In this document: one piece after another, positions 1-7,639 of the stretch
How the letters are laid out: every line of letters begins with the position of its first letter
Numbering within the stretch: position 1 is the stretch's first letter
NCBI RefSeq assembly: GCF_000738265.1
Contig: NZ_JFCQ01000020.1
Span: 1-64,000, forward strand
Length of the DNA stretch: 64,000 bases
Source: Corynebacterium jeikeium
Lineage (GTDB): Bacteria > Actinomycetota > Actinomycetes > Mycobacteriales > Mycobacteriaceae
Direction: 5' to 3'
Notes under the pieces: generated by a model
What the model was told of the DNA's origin: nothing
The model's input: the letters and a program-made list of their open reading frames with translations, nothing else
Databases searched by the model: none
Program-made: the position numbers and the translations under genes

Positions 1-803
1 GTTGCCTCGACTGCTTCTGGTAGGCCTTTAAGCCCGTCACAGCAGACGATAAAGACGTCTTTGACCCCACGATTGGAAAGATTGGCGCATACCTGCGCCC
101 AAAATGAAGCGCCTTCTTCTTTGGCGATCCACAATCCCAAAATGTGCTTGATGCCGTCCAGGTCCACGCCGATTGCCATGTACGCGGACTTGTTGACTAC
201 TCGGCCACCGTCGCGGACTTTAATGCGCAACGCATCCAGGAAAATGACCGGGTAGAACTCGTCTAGCTGGCGGTTTTGCCAGATCATGACCTCATCGAGG
301 ACGGCATCGGTGACTGCGGAAATCGTCTCATGGGAAATATCAACCCGCATCGCAGTTGCCATATGGTGCTGGATGTCCCTAATTGTCATCCCACCGGCGT
401 ACAAGCTGACGATCATGTCATCGACATCAGTCAAGCGCCTAGAACCTTTAGGAACCATAGTCGGCAAGAATGTTCCAGCCCGATCTCTCGGGACATCAAC
501 GGTCACTGGCCCGTAGTTAGAATCCACGGTCTTTGGATACGATCCGTTGCGGTAATTGTCTGTCCCAGCAGCAGCTTTAGCGCTCCTGTCGCCAGACTCG
601 TAGCCCAGGTAGGCATCCATTTCAGCGTTGAGTCCCCTGGTAATCGAGGCCTGCAACATGCCGCGAACTAGGTCATTGGCATCCGTTGTAGACGTGCCTA
701 GGTCATCAATCAGCTTCGCGATTTCAGGGTTAGCAAGCAGCTTCTTTTCAATCGCATCAATTTTGGCCTTATCAGCCGGATCTCGTCGTGCCACAGTAGT
801 CAT
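1..803 (-). mobile_element. IS256-family (mutator) transposase, N-terminal part, cut by left edge
   Basis: The reverse strand is open from an ATG at 803 (a GAGGAG ribosome site lies about 9 nt upstream) to the window edge, about 267 residues. It starts MTTVARRDPADKAK and contains GLNAEMDAYLGYE, the region before the first catalytic Asp, then FLDALRIKVRDGG and GIKHILGLWIAKEEGAS. These are hallmarks of IS256/mutator transposases, DDE enzymes that cut and paste their own element. The usual length is about 400 residues, so the C-terminus with the last catalytic Glu lies outside. No frameshift or stop is seen in the visible part. The right terminal repeat and target duplication cannot be seen. Confidence 0.9.
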
Positions 804-1022
804 TCTGGTCCATCTCCTCATGCAGGTTAGGTACCCACACACAAACCATCAGACACTCTCACGGACGACACAATTTGTTGGGAACCCGCTACCGGTCGAC
901 CACCAACCGAGTACTACTTGCAAGTACAAAGCTAGTCCACGGAAACAAAACACGATTCTTCCGCATTTTTACCTACAGCCGTGCATTTTGCCTACGGTGC
1001 ATCGCCTTTACTCAGCCACAGA
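804..1022. other. Probable left end of the IS and flanking non-coding DNA
   Basis: There is no coding region. The stretch between the transposase start and the Ltp remnant must contain the IS terminal inverted repeat. A plausible end lies around 842-864 on the reverse strand (GAGAGTGTCTGATGG), but it cannot be confirmed without the other end of the element. The DNA from about 880 on is more AT-rich than the rest of the window. Confidence 0.35.
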
Positions 1023-1031
1023 AAAATGTAG

Positions 1032-1295
1032 ACAGATGAACTCGCCCAACAAGGATCCTCAAGACCGCCCTTCCCCAGCACCCACCCCAGAGCCAACCTC
1101 TATTCAGCCTCCGAAGAGCAAATCAACAAGTCCCTTGAAAAGATCAAGCCGGACTGGAACAAGCAGGCAATCAAGTATGCCCGTCACCTCGCCGAAACCC
1201 TTGGAACCGATGATCGGGATACGATATACAACACCATGACTGAGGGCGTTGGCTTCACCCACGAACAAGCCGAGTACGGCATCGACATCATGTAG
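1032..1295 (+). pseudogene. Headless remnant of an Ltp-domain surface protein
   Basis: Read in the frame that ends at TAG 1293-1295, this stretch encodes YSASEEQINKSLEKIKPDWN, then AEYGIDIM at the end. It matches the C-terminal Ltp repeats of the next two genes: DQINKAIEKLNPDWN and AQYALDNM in the gene at 1381. An in-frame stop lies at 1029-1031 and there is no ATG or GTG before the domain, so the signal/membrane part is gone. The ATG at 1036 lies in another frame and gives an unrelated Pro/Ser-rich peptide. The simplest reading is an old copy truncated by deletion or IS activity. Confidence 0.75.
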
Positions 1296-1380
1296 CCCGC
1301 GCCCCCTGCCGCCCACCCCTACCAGCCCACCCCACCCACCCCTCGCCCCACTCCCCTCCACCACCCACAAAGGAACTCCA

Positions 1381-2094
1381 ATGGAAACCCCAACCTCGAA
1401 CCCCTCACCTCAGAAACCTAATCCGTTCGAAGATCCGTCCAACAAGCCACCTGGCGCAGCCCAAGAGGATGCAAAGCAGACCAAACCCGGCGGCAAGAAG
1501 CTAGCCCTGATCGTAATCGGCGTGGTCGCTCTGATCGGCATCATCGGTGGCTCCATCTGGTATTTCACTAGCGGTGACGATGAGTCTGGCAACGACCAGC
1601 AGCCCGCCGCTACCTCCGAAGACAAGGGCTCCGCCGAAGAATCCAACTCCAAAACCGACATGACCGCTATGGATGTCAGAGGTGACAACAACGGCGGGAC
1701 TAACGCCCCGGATGGCAGCCCATCGGACTCCTCAGCGGAATCCCCGACCAGCACCCCCAACGCATCTGGCGTACCTGCACTGCCCGACCTTTCCGACCCT
1801 TCAAAGCCCAAGACCCAAGATGGTGCAAACAAGGCAGCCGCAACCGCCTACAACGTTTTCAAACTGTCCGAGAAAGGCATCCACGACAATCTGAAGATCC
1901 AGGGCTACTCCGAGGATCAGATCAACAAAGCCATCGAAAAGCTAAACCCCGATTGGAATAAGCAGGCCGTGGACATGGCCCGCCAACTCTCTAAGGGCGA
2001 CTCACCGATGCCCAAGAATCAGCTCAAGGACATGCTCACTAGGAACCTTGGATTCACCGACGAGCAGGCCCAGTACGCCCTGGACAACATGTAA
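1381..2094 (+). CDS. Ltp-domain membrane-anchored surface protein
   Basis: 237 residues. The order is a Pro/Asn-rich cytoplasmic tail (1-38), one membrane segment (about 41-63, LALIVIGVVALIGIIGG), a long Ser/Asp/Pro linker (64-150), and two Ltp-type helical repeats (about 155-237) ending in AQYALDNM. Ltp domains (Pfam 'host cell surface-exposed lipoprotein') are named after a phage lipoprotein that blocks superinfection; most bacterial members have no proven role. There is no lipobox, so anchoring is by the transmembrane helix. The start at 1381 is chosen because AAAGGA precedes it by 6 nt; the same frame is open from 1249 but its extension is a low-complexity Pro run without a ribosome site. 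A terminator follows. Confidence 0.8.
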   Translation: METPTSNPSPQKPNPFEDPSNKPPGAAQEDAKQTKPGGKKLALIVIGVVALIGIIGGSIWYFTSGDDESGNDQQPAATSEDKGSAEESNSKTDMTAMDVRGDNNGGTNAPDGSPSDSSAESPTSTPNASGVPALPDLSDPSKPKTQDGANKAAATAYNVFKLSEKGIHDNLKIQGYSEDQINKAIEKLNPDWNKQAVDMARQLSKGDSPMPKNQLKDMLTRNLGFTDEQAQYALDNM

Positions 2095-2103
2095 GCCCAC
2101 ACC

Positions 2104-2149
2104 CCACCCCTAACCTGAGGATTAACCCAGGAAAGGGGTGGCTTTTCTT
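2104..2149 (+). terminator. Intrinsic terminator after the first intact Ltp gene
   Basis: CCACCCC (2104-2110) pairs with GGGGTGG (2135-2141), followed by CTTTTCTTA. A second nested pairing, CCTG with CAGG, lies inside the loop. It sits 10 nt after the stop, so the two Ltp genes are probably separate transcripts. Confidence 0.7.
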
Positions 2150-2252
2150 ATCGTGTAGGTAGATTCGCCGACGGTTATTTAGTCTTTACGGAGTGTGCAC
2201 AGAGCAAGCCTGCTCTGCCCTCCACTTTTGACAGACGACAAGGACTAGGCCA

Positions 2253-2924
2253 ATGACCGCTCCCCAACCCGCTCCCTACGGCGATTCCTACGGTTACCCC
2301 TCCAGTGGTCCGGCACCTCAACAGTCGGACAACAAAGGAATGGGCAAGGGCAAGGTTGTGCTCATCTTCATCTTGGGCGTCGTCGGCACGCTTGTAGCGC
2401 TGGGCATCATCGGAACCATTTGGGGTGAGGAGGACTCGAGTGACAATGCATCCTCTTCCTCCAGCAGCGTTGTCACCGTGACCGAAACCGCACCGTCTGA
2501 AACCAGCGATAGTCCCAACCCAACCTTTCCGGAAGAAGATGCCACAGAAAACACCGGCCAGGTTGCTGAGGTACAGAACTCTGACTCCGAGGGAGTAGAA
2601 GAACCAGCCGGTGATTCCAACGCTGCGGACGGCAATGCAACTCGCGAGCAGCGCAACGCGCTGCGCTCTGCCAACAACTACCTCAATCTGATGGCATTCT
2701 CAGACCCGGGGCTCCGTAAGCAACTCGACTATGAAGGTTTCCCGGCCGATGCCATCGAATACGCCATGCAGAACATCACGGTCGATTGGAACGCTCAGGC
2801 TGTCAAAATGGCTCAGCAATACGACCAGTCCGGCCTAGCAATGTCTAACGACGGACTCTACGACCAGCTAATCTACGAGGGCTTTACCCCAGAGCAGGCC
2901 CAGTACGGCGTGGACAACATGTAG
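2253..2924 (+). CDS. Ltp-domain membrane-anchored surface protein (paralogue)
   Basis: 223 residues, with the same build as its upstream neighbour: a Gln/Pro/Tyr-rich N-terminus, one membrane helix (about 33-57), an acidic/Ser linker to about 130, then two Ltp repeats (about 138-175, containing YLNLMAFSDPGLRKQL, and 178-223, ending FTPEQAQYGVDNM). The AxxYL...FS..GL..QL..EGF pattern is the Ltp signature. AAGGA lies 8-9 nt before the ATG. With the intact copy at 1381 and the remnant at 1032 this makes a three-copy tandem family beside an IS. The function is unknown; binding to the wall, exclusion of phage DNA, or adhesion are all only possibilities. Confidence 0.8.
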   Translation: MTAPQPAPYGDSYGYPSSGPAPQQSDNKGMGKGKVVLIFILGVVGTLVALGIIGTIWGEEDSSDNASSSSSSVVTVTETAPSETSDSPNPTFPEEDATENTGQVAEVQNSDSEGVEEPAGDSNAADGNATREQRNALRSANNYLNLMAFSDPGLRKQLDYEGFPADAIEYAMQNITVDWNAQAVKMAQQYDQSGLAMSNDGLYDQLIYEGFTPEQAQYGVDNM

Positions 2925-2956
2925 TCCCCTGCCCCTGCACCCCTGCCCCTGCCTCC

Positions 2957-3235
2957 TTAACGAACCAGCCTCTTCACGGCCTGGGATACCTCCGCCAGTT
3001 TTTCCTCGGCTTCCTCTCCCCCGGCCTCCGCGGCGTGCCGCACGCAGTGGTTCATGTGGTCGTCCAACAACCCCAGCGCCACGCCCTTCAGCGCAGACTG
3101 CAGCGCGCTGACCTGCGTGAGGATGTCGATGCAATATTGCTCCTCATCCACCATCCGCTGCAGCCCGCGCACCTGCCCCTCGATCCGCTTCAGCCGCGCC
3201 AGGTAGCGCTCCTTGTCACTCAAGTACCCGTGCAT
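2957..3235 (-). CDS. csoR: CsoR-family copper-sensing repressor
   Basis: 92 residues, all helical. The Cu(I) ligand triad of CsoR is present: Cys35 (in QYCIDIL), His60 and Cys64 (in DDHMNHC). The N-terminal YLARLKRIEGQVRG is the family signature. Apo-CsoR binds GC-rich operators in copper efflux promoters and is released by Cu(I). Its ATG overlaps the TAA of copA by one base (TAATG) and its ribosome site, AAAGGA, lies inside the copA end, so the two are translationally coupled. Placing the repressor gene after copA gives autoregulation through the operator at 5365-5381. Confidence 0.92.
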   Translation of the reverse strand: MHGYLSDKERYLARLKRIEGQVRGLQRMVDEEQYCIDILTQVSALQSALKGVALGLLDDHMNHCVRHAAEAGGEEAEEKLAEVSQAVKRLVR

Positions 3236-5355
3236 TATTTGAATCCTTTCAACCGCAGACTGTTGCTCACCACAAACACGCTGGATAGCGCCATCGCCGC
3301 CCCGGCCAGCATCGGGTTCAGCAGCCCGAATGCGGCCAGCGGGATCGCCGCCACGTTATAAGCAAATGCCCAAAACAGGTTCGCTTTGATCGTCCGCAGC
3401 GTCTTGCGCGCCAGCCGCAGCGCATCCGCCACTGCGAGCAAGTCGTCGCGCATGACGGTAATGTCCGCCGCCTCGATTGCGGCATCCGTCCCCGAGCCCA
3501 TCGCAATGCCCAGATCCGCGCTCGCCAGCGCCGCCGCGTCGTTCACGCCGTCACCAACCATCGCCACATTCTCCAGCGAGCGAACGTGCGCTACCTTATC
3601 CTCCGGCATCACCCCGGCGATCACCTCGTCAATTCCCACCTCGCGCGCCACGGCGTCCGCCACCTGCTGATTATCACCGGTCAGCAGCACGGTCTTCAGG
3701 CCCATCTCGTGCATCTTCCGCACCGCTTCGGCACTGGTGGGCCGCACTGTATCGGCCACGCTGATGGTGCCGATCGCCTGCCCATCGGCGCTAATGCTGA
3801 CTGTGGTTGCCTTATTTCTGGACGCCCCCTCGTCCCCCCGACCAACCCGAATCACCTGGCCGTCGACGGTTCCTTCCACGCCGTGTCCGGGCAGATTCCT
3901 AAAGCCGGTAACTTCCGGCAGGTCGCCGAACTCCGCCCGCCCGGCTTCTGCAATGGCTCGGCCGATGGGGTGCTCCGAGTACGCCTCGACCGCCGCCGCG
4001 GCGCGCAGAACCTCAGGGCGGTTGCCGCCTGTCGGGGTCACGTCGACTACCCGCATGGTGCCCGTCGTCACCGTGCCGGTCTTATCCATCACCACGGTGG
4101 TGATGGCGTGCGCGCCCTCCAAGACCTCGGGTCCGCGGATCAGAATGCCCTGCTCGGCCCCACGACCCGTGCCGACAAGCAGGGCTGTGGGCGTCGCTAA
4201 ACCAAGGGCGCAGGGGCACGCGATGATTAGCACCGCGACAGCATTGCTAAAGCCCGCGAACAGCAGCGTGACCAGCGCGATCGCGATAACGACCGGAACG
4301 AAAATGCCGGAGACCTTGTCGGCCAGGCGCTGCACGTCGGCCTTTCCGGACTGAGCCTCGTCGATCAGCTTGGCCATCTGGGCAAGCTTCGTCTGCTCGC
4401 CGACGCGGGTGGCCTCCACGACCAGGCGGCCGGAGGTGTTGATGGTCGCACCTGTGACCTCGTCGCCGGGACCGACGTCGACGGGCACAGACTCGCCGGT
4501 GAGCATCGACTGGTCAACCGCGGACAGGCCATCCACGATGCGGCCGTCCGTGGCGATTTTTTCGCCAGGGCGAGCCAGGAAGTGGTCGCCGATCTGCAGC
4601 TGCTCGATGGGTAGCAACGTTTCCCCGCCATCTCGCAGCACCGTGACCTGCTTGGCGCCCAGGTCAGTCAGCGCGCGGATGGCATCCCCGGCGCGCTGCT
4701 TCGCGCGCTTCTCGAAGTACCGGCCCGCCAGCACAAACGTCACCACTCCCGCGGCAACCTCGAAGTAGATGTCCCCCATCGGGTCGCCTGCGTGGTTCAG
4801 GATGGACCAGCCGTGGCGCATACCCGGCTCGCCCGCGTGGCCAAAGAACAGGGCGTACAGCGACCACAGATAAGCCGCTGAGGTGCCGACGGTGATGAGG
4901 GTATCCATCGTCGCCGCGCCGTGCTTCAGGTTCACCCACGTGGCCTTGTGGAAAGGCCAACCCGCCCACAGAATCACCGGGGTCGCCAGGGCGAAGCTGA
5001 TCCACTGCCAGTAGTCGAACTGCAGCGGCGGGATCATCGCCAGCAGGATCACCGGGGTGGCCAGCGCGACGGCGAGCACCAGGCGGCGCTTCAGGCCTCG
5101 CAGCTCTACGGCGGCCGGGTCGTCGCCGGCGGGCTTCTCCGGCTTTGGCACGCTGCCGCCGTAGCCGAGCTTCTCCACGATCGCGATGTACGCGTCCGCG
5201 TCGGTGGCCGCCCCCTCCCTCGTTTCGATGTGCGCCTTCTCGGTGGCGTAGTTGACGGTGGCGGTCACACCCTCCTGCTTGTTCAGTTTCTTTTCGATAC
5301 GGTTCGCACAGGAAGCGCAGGTCATTCCTGTGATGTCGAGATCTATTACAGCCAT
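3235..5355 (-). CDS. copA: Copper-exporting P1B-type ATPase
   Basis: 706 residues. An N-terminal heavy-metal domain carries GMTCASC (Cys13, Cys16). Further on are the CPC transmembrane metal site (Cys380-Pro-Cys382), the phosphorylation motif DKTGT with Asp424, SEHPIGRAI (the HP motif of P1B pumps), and [14 protein letters not shown] in the hinge. Together these define a Cu(I) efflux ATPase of the inner membrane, here with one metal-binding domain instead of two. It is the first gene of copA-csoR and is controlled by the inverted repeat just upstream. A possible -10 TATGCT (5367-5362, reverse strand) is 6 nt from the ATG, which would make the mRNA nearly leaderless. One copy of the dispersed GACGCC motif lies inside (3811-3833). 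Confidence 0.95.
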   Translation of the reverse strand: MAVIDLDITGMTCASCANRIEKKLNKQEGVTATVNYATEKAHIETREGAATDADAYIAIVEKLGYGGSVPKPEKPAGDDPAAVELRGLKRRLVLAVALATPVILLAMIPPLQFDYWQWISFALATPVILWAGWPFHKATWVNLKHGAATMDTLITVGTSAAYLWSLYALFFGHAGEPGMRHGWSILNHAGDPMGDIYFEVAAGVVTFVLAGRYFEKRAKQRAGDAIRALTDLGAKQVTVLRDGGETLLPIEQLQIGDHFLARPGEKIATDGRIVDGLSAVDQSMLTGESVPVDVGPGDEVTGATINTSGRLVVEATRVGEQTKLAQMAKLIDEAQSGKADVQRLADKVSGIFVPVVIAIALVTLLFAGFSNAVAVLIIACPCALGLATPTALLVGTGRGAEQGILIRGPEVLEGAHAITTVVMDKTGTVTTGTMRVVDVTPTGGNRPEVLRAAAAVEAYSEHPIGRAIAEAGRAEFGDLPEVTGFRNLPGHGVEGTVDGQVIRVGRGDEGASRNKATTVSISADGQAIGTISVADTVRPTSAEAVRKMHEMGLKTVLLTGDNQQVADAVAREVGIDEVIAGVMPEDKVAHVRSLENVAMVGDGVNDAAALASADLGIAMGSGTDAAIEAADITVMRDDLLAVADALRLARKTLRTIKANLFWAFAYNVAAIPLAAFGLLNPMLAGAAMALSSVFVVSNSLRLKGFK
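3811..3833 (+). repeat. Dispersed GACGCC motif, copy in copA
   Basis: Reads CTTATTTCTGGACGCCCCCT on the + strand, within the antisense of copA. It is one of the closest matches to the consensus described in the findings (T-rich tract, GACGCC, C-rich end). In copA it encodes a variable surface stretch, GASRNKA. Confidence 0.5.
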
Positions 5356-5364
5356 GCCCCCAGC

Positions 5365-5381
5365 ATACCCCTAGGGGGTAT
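5365..5381 (-). promoter_or_regulatory. CsoR-type operator over the copA promoter
   Basis: Perfect 7-bp inverted repeat ATACCCC-TAG-GGGGTAT, 9 bp before the copA start. C-run/G-run palindromes flanked by AT are the known form of CsoR operators. It overlaps the probable -10 (TATGCT) of copA, so binding would block initiation. It also overlaps the last base of the upstream gene's stop codon. Confidence 0.75.
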
Positions 5382-6022
5382 TAGTAGCCGCGCTCGATGT
5401 ACTCCTCGATGCGCGCTGCCTCGGCACCCACCGTCGTGGAATCGCCGTGGCCGGGGTACACCTCCATGTCGTGTGGCAGCTTAAACACCTTCGACTGCAG
5501 CGACTCGATGATCGTGGGGAAGCTAGAGTACTTCCGCCCCGTCGCACCCGGGCCGCCATTGAATAGCGTGTCGCCGGACAGCAGCGCGTTCTGCGTTGGC
5601 ACCTCCACCACGATGCAGCCCGGCGAGTGGCCCGGCGTGTGGTACAGCTTCACACCCCAGTCGGCCCACCGCGGATCCTCCACGTCAATCGGGGTGAACG
5701 GTGCATCGCCGTTGGATTCCTCCCACAGCATCCGGTCGTCCGGGTGCAGGTAGACCTCCACTCCCCACTTCTGCGCCAGCTCCGGGGCCAGCTCACAGTG
5801 ATCGTTGTGCGCGTGGGTCAGCAGGATCGCCTCCACGGTGCGATCCCCCACGTGGTCGATAACCTTCTGCGCATCGTGCGCCGGATCCACCACGATGCAG
5901 CGATCCCCCTCGGCCAGCAGGTAGACGTTGTTATCCACGTCCCACTCGCCGCCATCCAGCCGGAACTTGCCGGAGGTCTCAAACTGCTCGATCTGCGGGT
6001 TGTCAAACTTGTGCTCGCTCAT
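5381..6022 (-). CDS. MBL-fold metallo-hydrolase (glyoxalase II-like), mycothiol-linked
   Basis: 213 residues. The two-metal site is complete: THAHNDH (His70, His72, Asp74, His75), His132 in HTPGHSPG, Asp151 in SGDTLF and His192 in YPGHGD. This is the hydroxyacyl-thiol hydrolase pattern. It lies 50 nt downstream of mscR in the same direction. In actinobacteria this pair handles formaldehyde or nitrosothiol adducts of mycothiol, so a thioester of mycothiol (for example S-formyl-mycothiol) is the likely substrate; that is inference from context. GAGGAAG stands just before the ATG. Confidence 0.85.
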   Translation of the reverse strand: MSEHKFDNPQIEQFETSGKFRLDGGEWDVDNNVYLLAEGDRCIVVDPAHDAQKVIDHVGDRTVEAILLTHAHNDHCELAPELAQKWGVEVYLHPDDRMLWEESNGDAPFTPIDVEDPRWADWGVKLYHTPGHSPGCIVVEVPTQNALLSGDTLFNGGPGATGRKYSSFPTIIESLQSKVFKLPHDMEVYPGHGDSTTVGAEAARIEEYIERGY

Positions 6023-6072
6023 GCTTCCTCTCTACCTGCCTCTTTACCTTCCAGGTCTACGCCCTCGCCTAC

Positions 6073-7173
6073 TTACTTAAACTCCACCACGGAGCGCAGA
6101 ACCTCGCCCTGCTTCATCTTCTCGAAAGCGGCTTCCACCGCGTCGATGCCGATGCGCTCATCCACGAAGCGATCCAGCGGGAAGCGGCCCTCCTGGTACA
6201 GGTCCACGTACATCGGGAAGTCGCGCTCCGGCAGGCAATCGCCGTACCAGGAGGACTTCAGCGCGCCGCCGTGGCTGAACACGTCCAGCAGCGGCATCTC
6301 CAGGGTCATCTCCGGGGTCGGCACGCCCACCAGCACCACGCGGCCCGCCAGGTCACGCAGGTAAAATGCCTGCTTGAAGGTCTGGGGCAAGCCCACGGCG
6401 TCCACAACTACATCCACGCCGAATCCACCGTTGATCTCCTGAACATTCTCCACCAGCTCGTCATCCGAAAGCTCGGAGCTGTTGATCGTGTGGGTTGCGC
6501 CGAACTCCTCCTTGGCGCGGGAGAGCTTGGCGTCCGAAACATCGATAGCAATGATCTTCGTCGCACCGGCAACGGCCGCACCCGCGATGGCGGCCATGCC
6601 CACGCCACCTACGCCGATGACGGCGATGGACTCGCCGCGCTTGACCTCACCGGTGTTCACGGCGGCGCCGAGACCGGCCATGACGCCACATCCCAGCAGA
6701 CCCGCGACCGCAGGGTCGGCATCCGGGTTCACCTTGGTGCACTGTCCTTCGTGGACCAGGGTCTTTTCCGCGAAAGCGCCGATACCCAGGGCGGCTTCCA
6801 GCTCCGTGCCGTCGGCGAGGGTCATCTTCTTCGACGCATTGTGCGTATCGAAGCAGTACTTCGGCTCGCCCTTCTTGCAGGCGCGACACTGGCCACACAC
6901 GGCGCGCCAGTTCAGCACCACATAATCGCCGACCTCCACGTGGGTCACGCGGTCGCCGATCTGCTCGACCACACCGGCGGCCTCGTGTCCCAGCAAGAAC
7001 GGGTAGTCGTCCGTGATGCCGCCGTCGCGGTAGGCCAGGTCGGTGTGGCACACGCCGCAGGCCTGAATGCGGACGATCACGTCGTTGTCACCCGGATCAG
7101 GGATGACGATGTCGGTCAGCTCGACGGGTTCGTTCTTCGCGCGGGAAATTACGGCTTTCACAGTTGTAGTCAT
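6073..7173 (-). CDS. mscR: S-nitrosomycothiol reductase / mycothiol-dependent formaldehyde dehydrogenase
   Basis: 366 residues, zinc-dependent medium-chain dehydrogenase. Catalytic zinc ligands are in CGVCHTD (Cys42) and LGHEAAG (His63); the structural zinc Cys are 93, 96, 99 and 107; the NAD fold has GVGGVGMAA. The closest named family is MscR/AdhE2, which uses mycothiol adducts. The start is MTTTVKAV at 7173: longer in-frame starts add a non-conserved basic tail, whereas TACAAT (7186-7181, reverse) lies 7 nt before this ATG and suggests leaderless initiation. Probable operon with the following MBL hydrolase. Confidence 0.88.
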   Translation of the reverse strand: MTTTVKAVISRAKNEPVELTDIVIPDPGDNDVIVRIQACGVCHTDLAYRDGGITDDYPFLLGHEAAGVVEQIGDRVTHVEVGDYVVLNWRAVCGQCRACKKGEPKYCFDTHNASKKMTLADGTELEAALGIGAFAEKTLVHEGQCTKVNPDADPAVAGLLGCGVMAGLGAAVNTGEVKRGESIAVIGVGGVGMAAIAGAAVAGATKIIAIDVSDAKLSRAKEEFGATHTINSSELSDDELVENVQEINGGFGVDVVVDAVGLPQTFKQAFYLRDLAGRVVLVGVPTPEMTLEMPLLDVFSHGGALKSSWYGDCLPERDFPMYVDLYQEGRFPLDRFVDERIGIDAVEAAFEKMKQGEVLRSVVEFK

Positions 7174-7180
7174 GTCACCC

Positions 7181-7186
7181 ATTGTA
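7181..7186 (-). promoter_or_regulatory. Probable -10 box of leaderless mscR
   Basis: TACAAT on the reverse strand ends 7 nt before the mscR ATG, so transcription should start at or next to the A of ATG. No convincing -35 is seen (CTGCTG at 7209-7204 is the nearest by spacing). Confidence 0.45.
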
Positions 7187-7327
7187 GGAGCGACTCGGAC
7201 AGGCAGCAGCGGGCGCCGAATCACCCGCCTGTTCCGTGCTCTGTTCTGCGCCACCGGGGGCTTCGCGTAGGATTGGGGCACTAACGGCATTAATGCAGCA
7301 ACTAAAGCCAAAAACCAAGGAGCCACC

Positions 7328-7639
7328 ATGATTCAGCTCGTCGTCGGAGCCGCCGCGGGTTACCTGATGGGCACGAAGGCCGGCCGCCGTCGCTACGAAC
7401 AGATCCGCCGCGGCTACCAGTCCGCAGTGAACTCGGACATCACGAAGGCCGTTGTACGTTCCGGCCGCAAGGCACTGGCCAACCGCCTGGATCCGGAGCC
7501 GCGCATGCACGAGGTGCGCGACCTGAACCGCTCCACCCGTAATTCGCTGGGCGAGGGCCAGACCATCGTCGAGGCCGATGACCTGCACCCGAACGACAAG
7601 ATCGACCAGCCGAAAAATCCTTTTAAGAAGAAGCGCTAA
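7328..7639 (+). CDS. Small YtxH-like membrane-associated protein
   Basis: 103 residues. A short hydrophobic N-terminal anchor ([14 protein letters not shown]) is followed by a basic stretch, [17 protein letters not shown], and a charged tail ending NPFKKKR. The GxxxGYLxGTKAGR layout recalls YtxH-type stress proteins of Gram-positives and is common in actinobacteria, with no defined function. AAGGAG lies 5 nt upstream of the ATG. Its stop overlaps the dnaG stop by four bases in convergent orientation. Confidence 0.7.
   Translation: MIQLVVGAAAGYLMGTKAGRRRYEQIRRGYQSAVNSDITKAVVRSGRKALANRLDPEPRMHEVRDLNRSTRNSLGEGQTIVEADDLHPNDKIDQPKNPFKKKR

Noticed and set aside
1249..1380. Longer N-terminus for the Ltp gene (from ATG 1249)
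   Set aside because: It would overlap the remnant's end and add a Pro-rich tail without a ribosome site; the ATG at 1381 has AAAGGA.
7174..7329. Extended start of mscR at 7329 with a signal-like N-terminus
   Set aside because: The extension is non-conserved and basic; MscR proteins start at the MTTTVKAV position and the -10 box fits that ATG.
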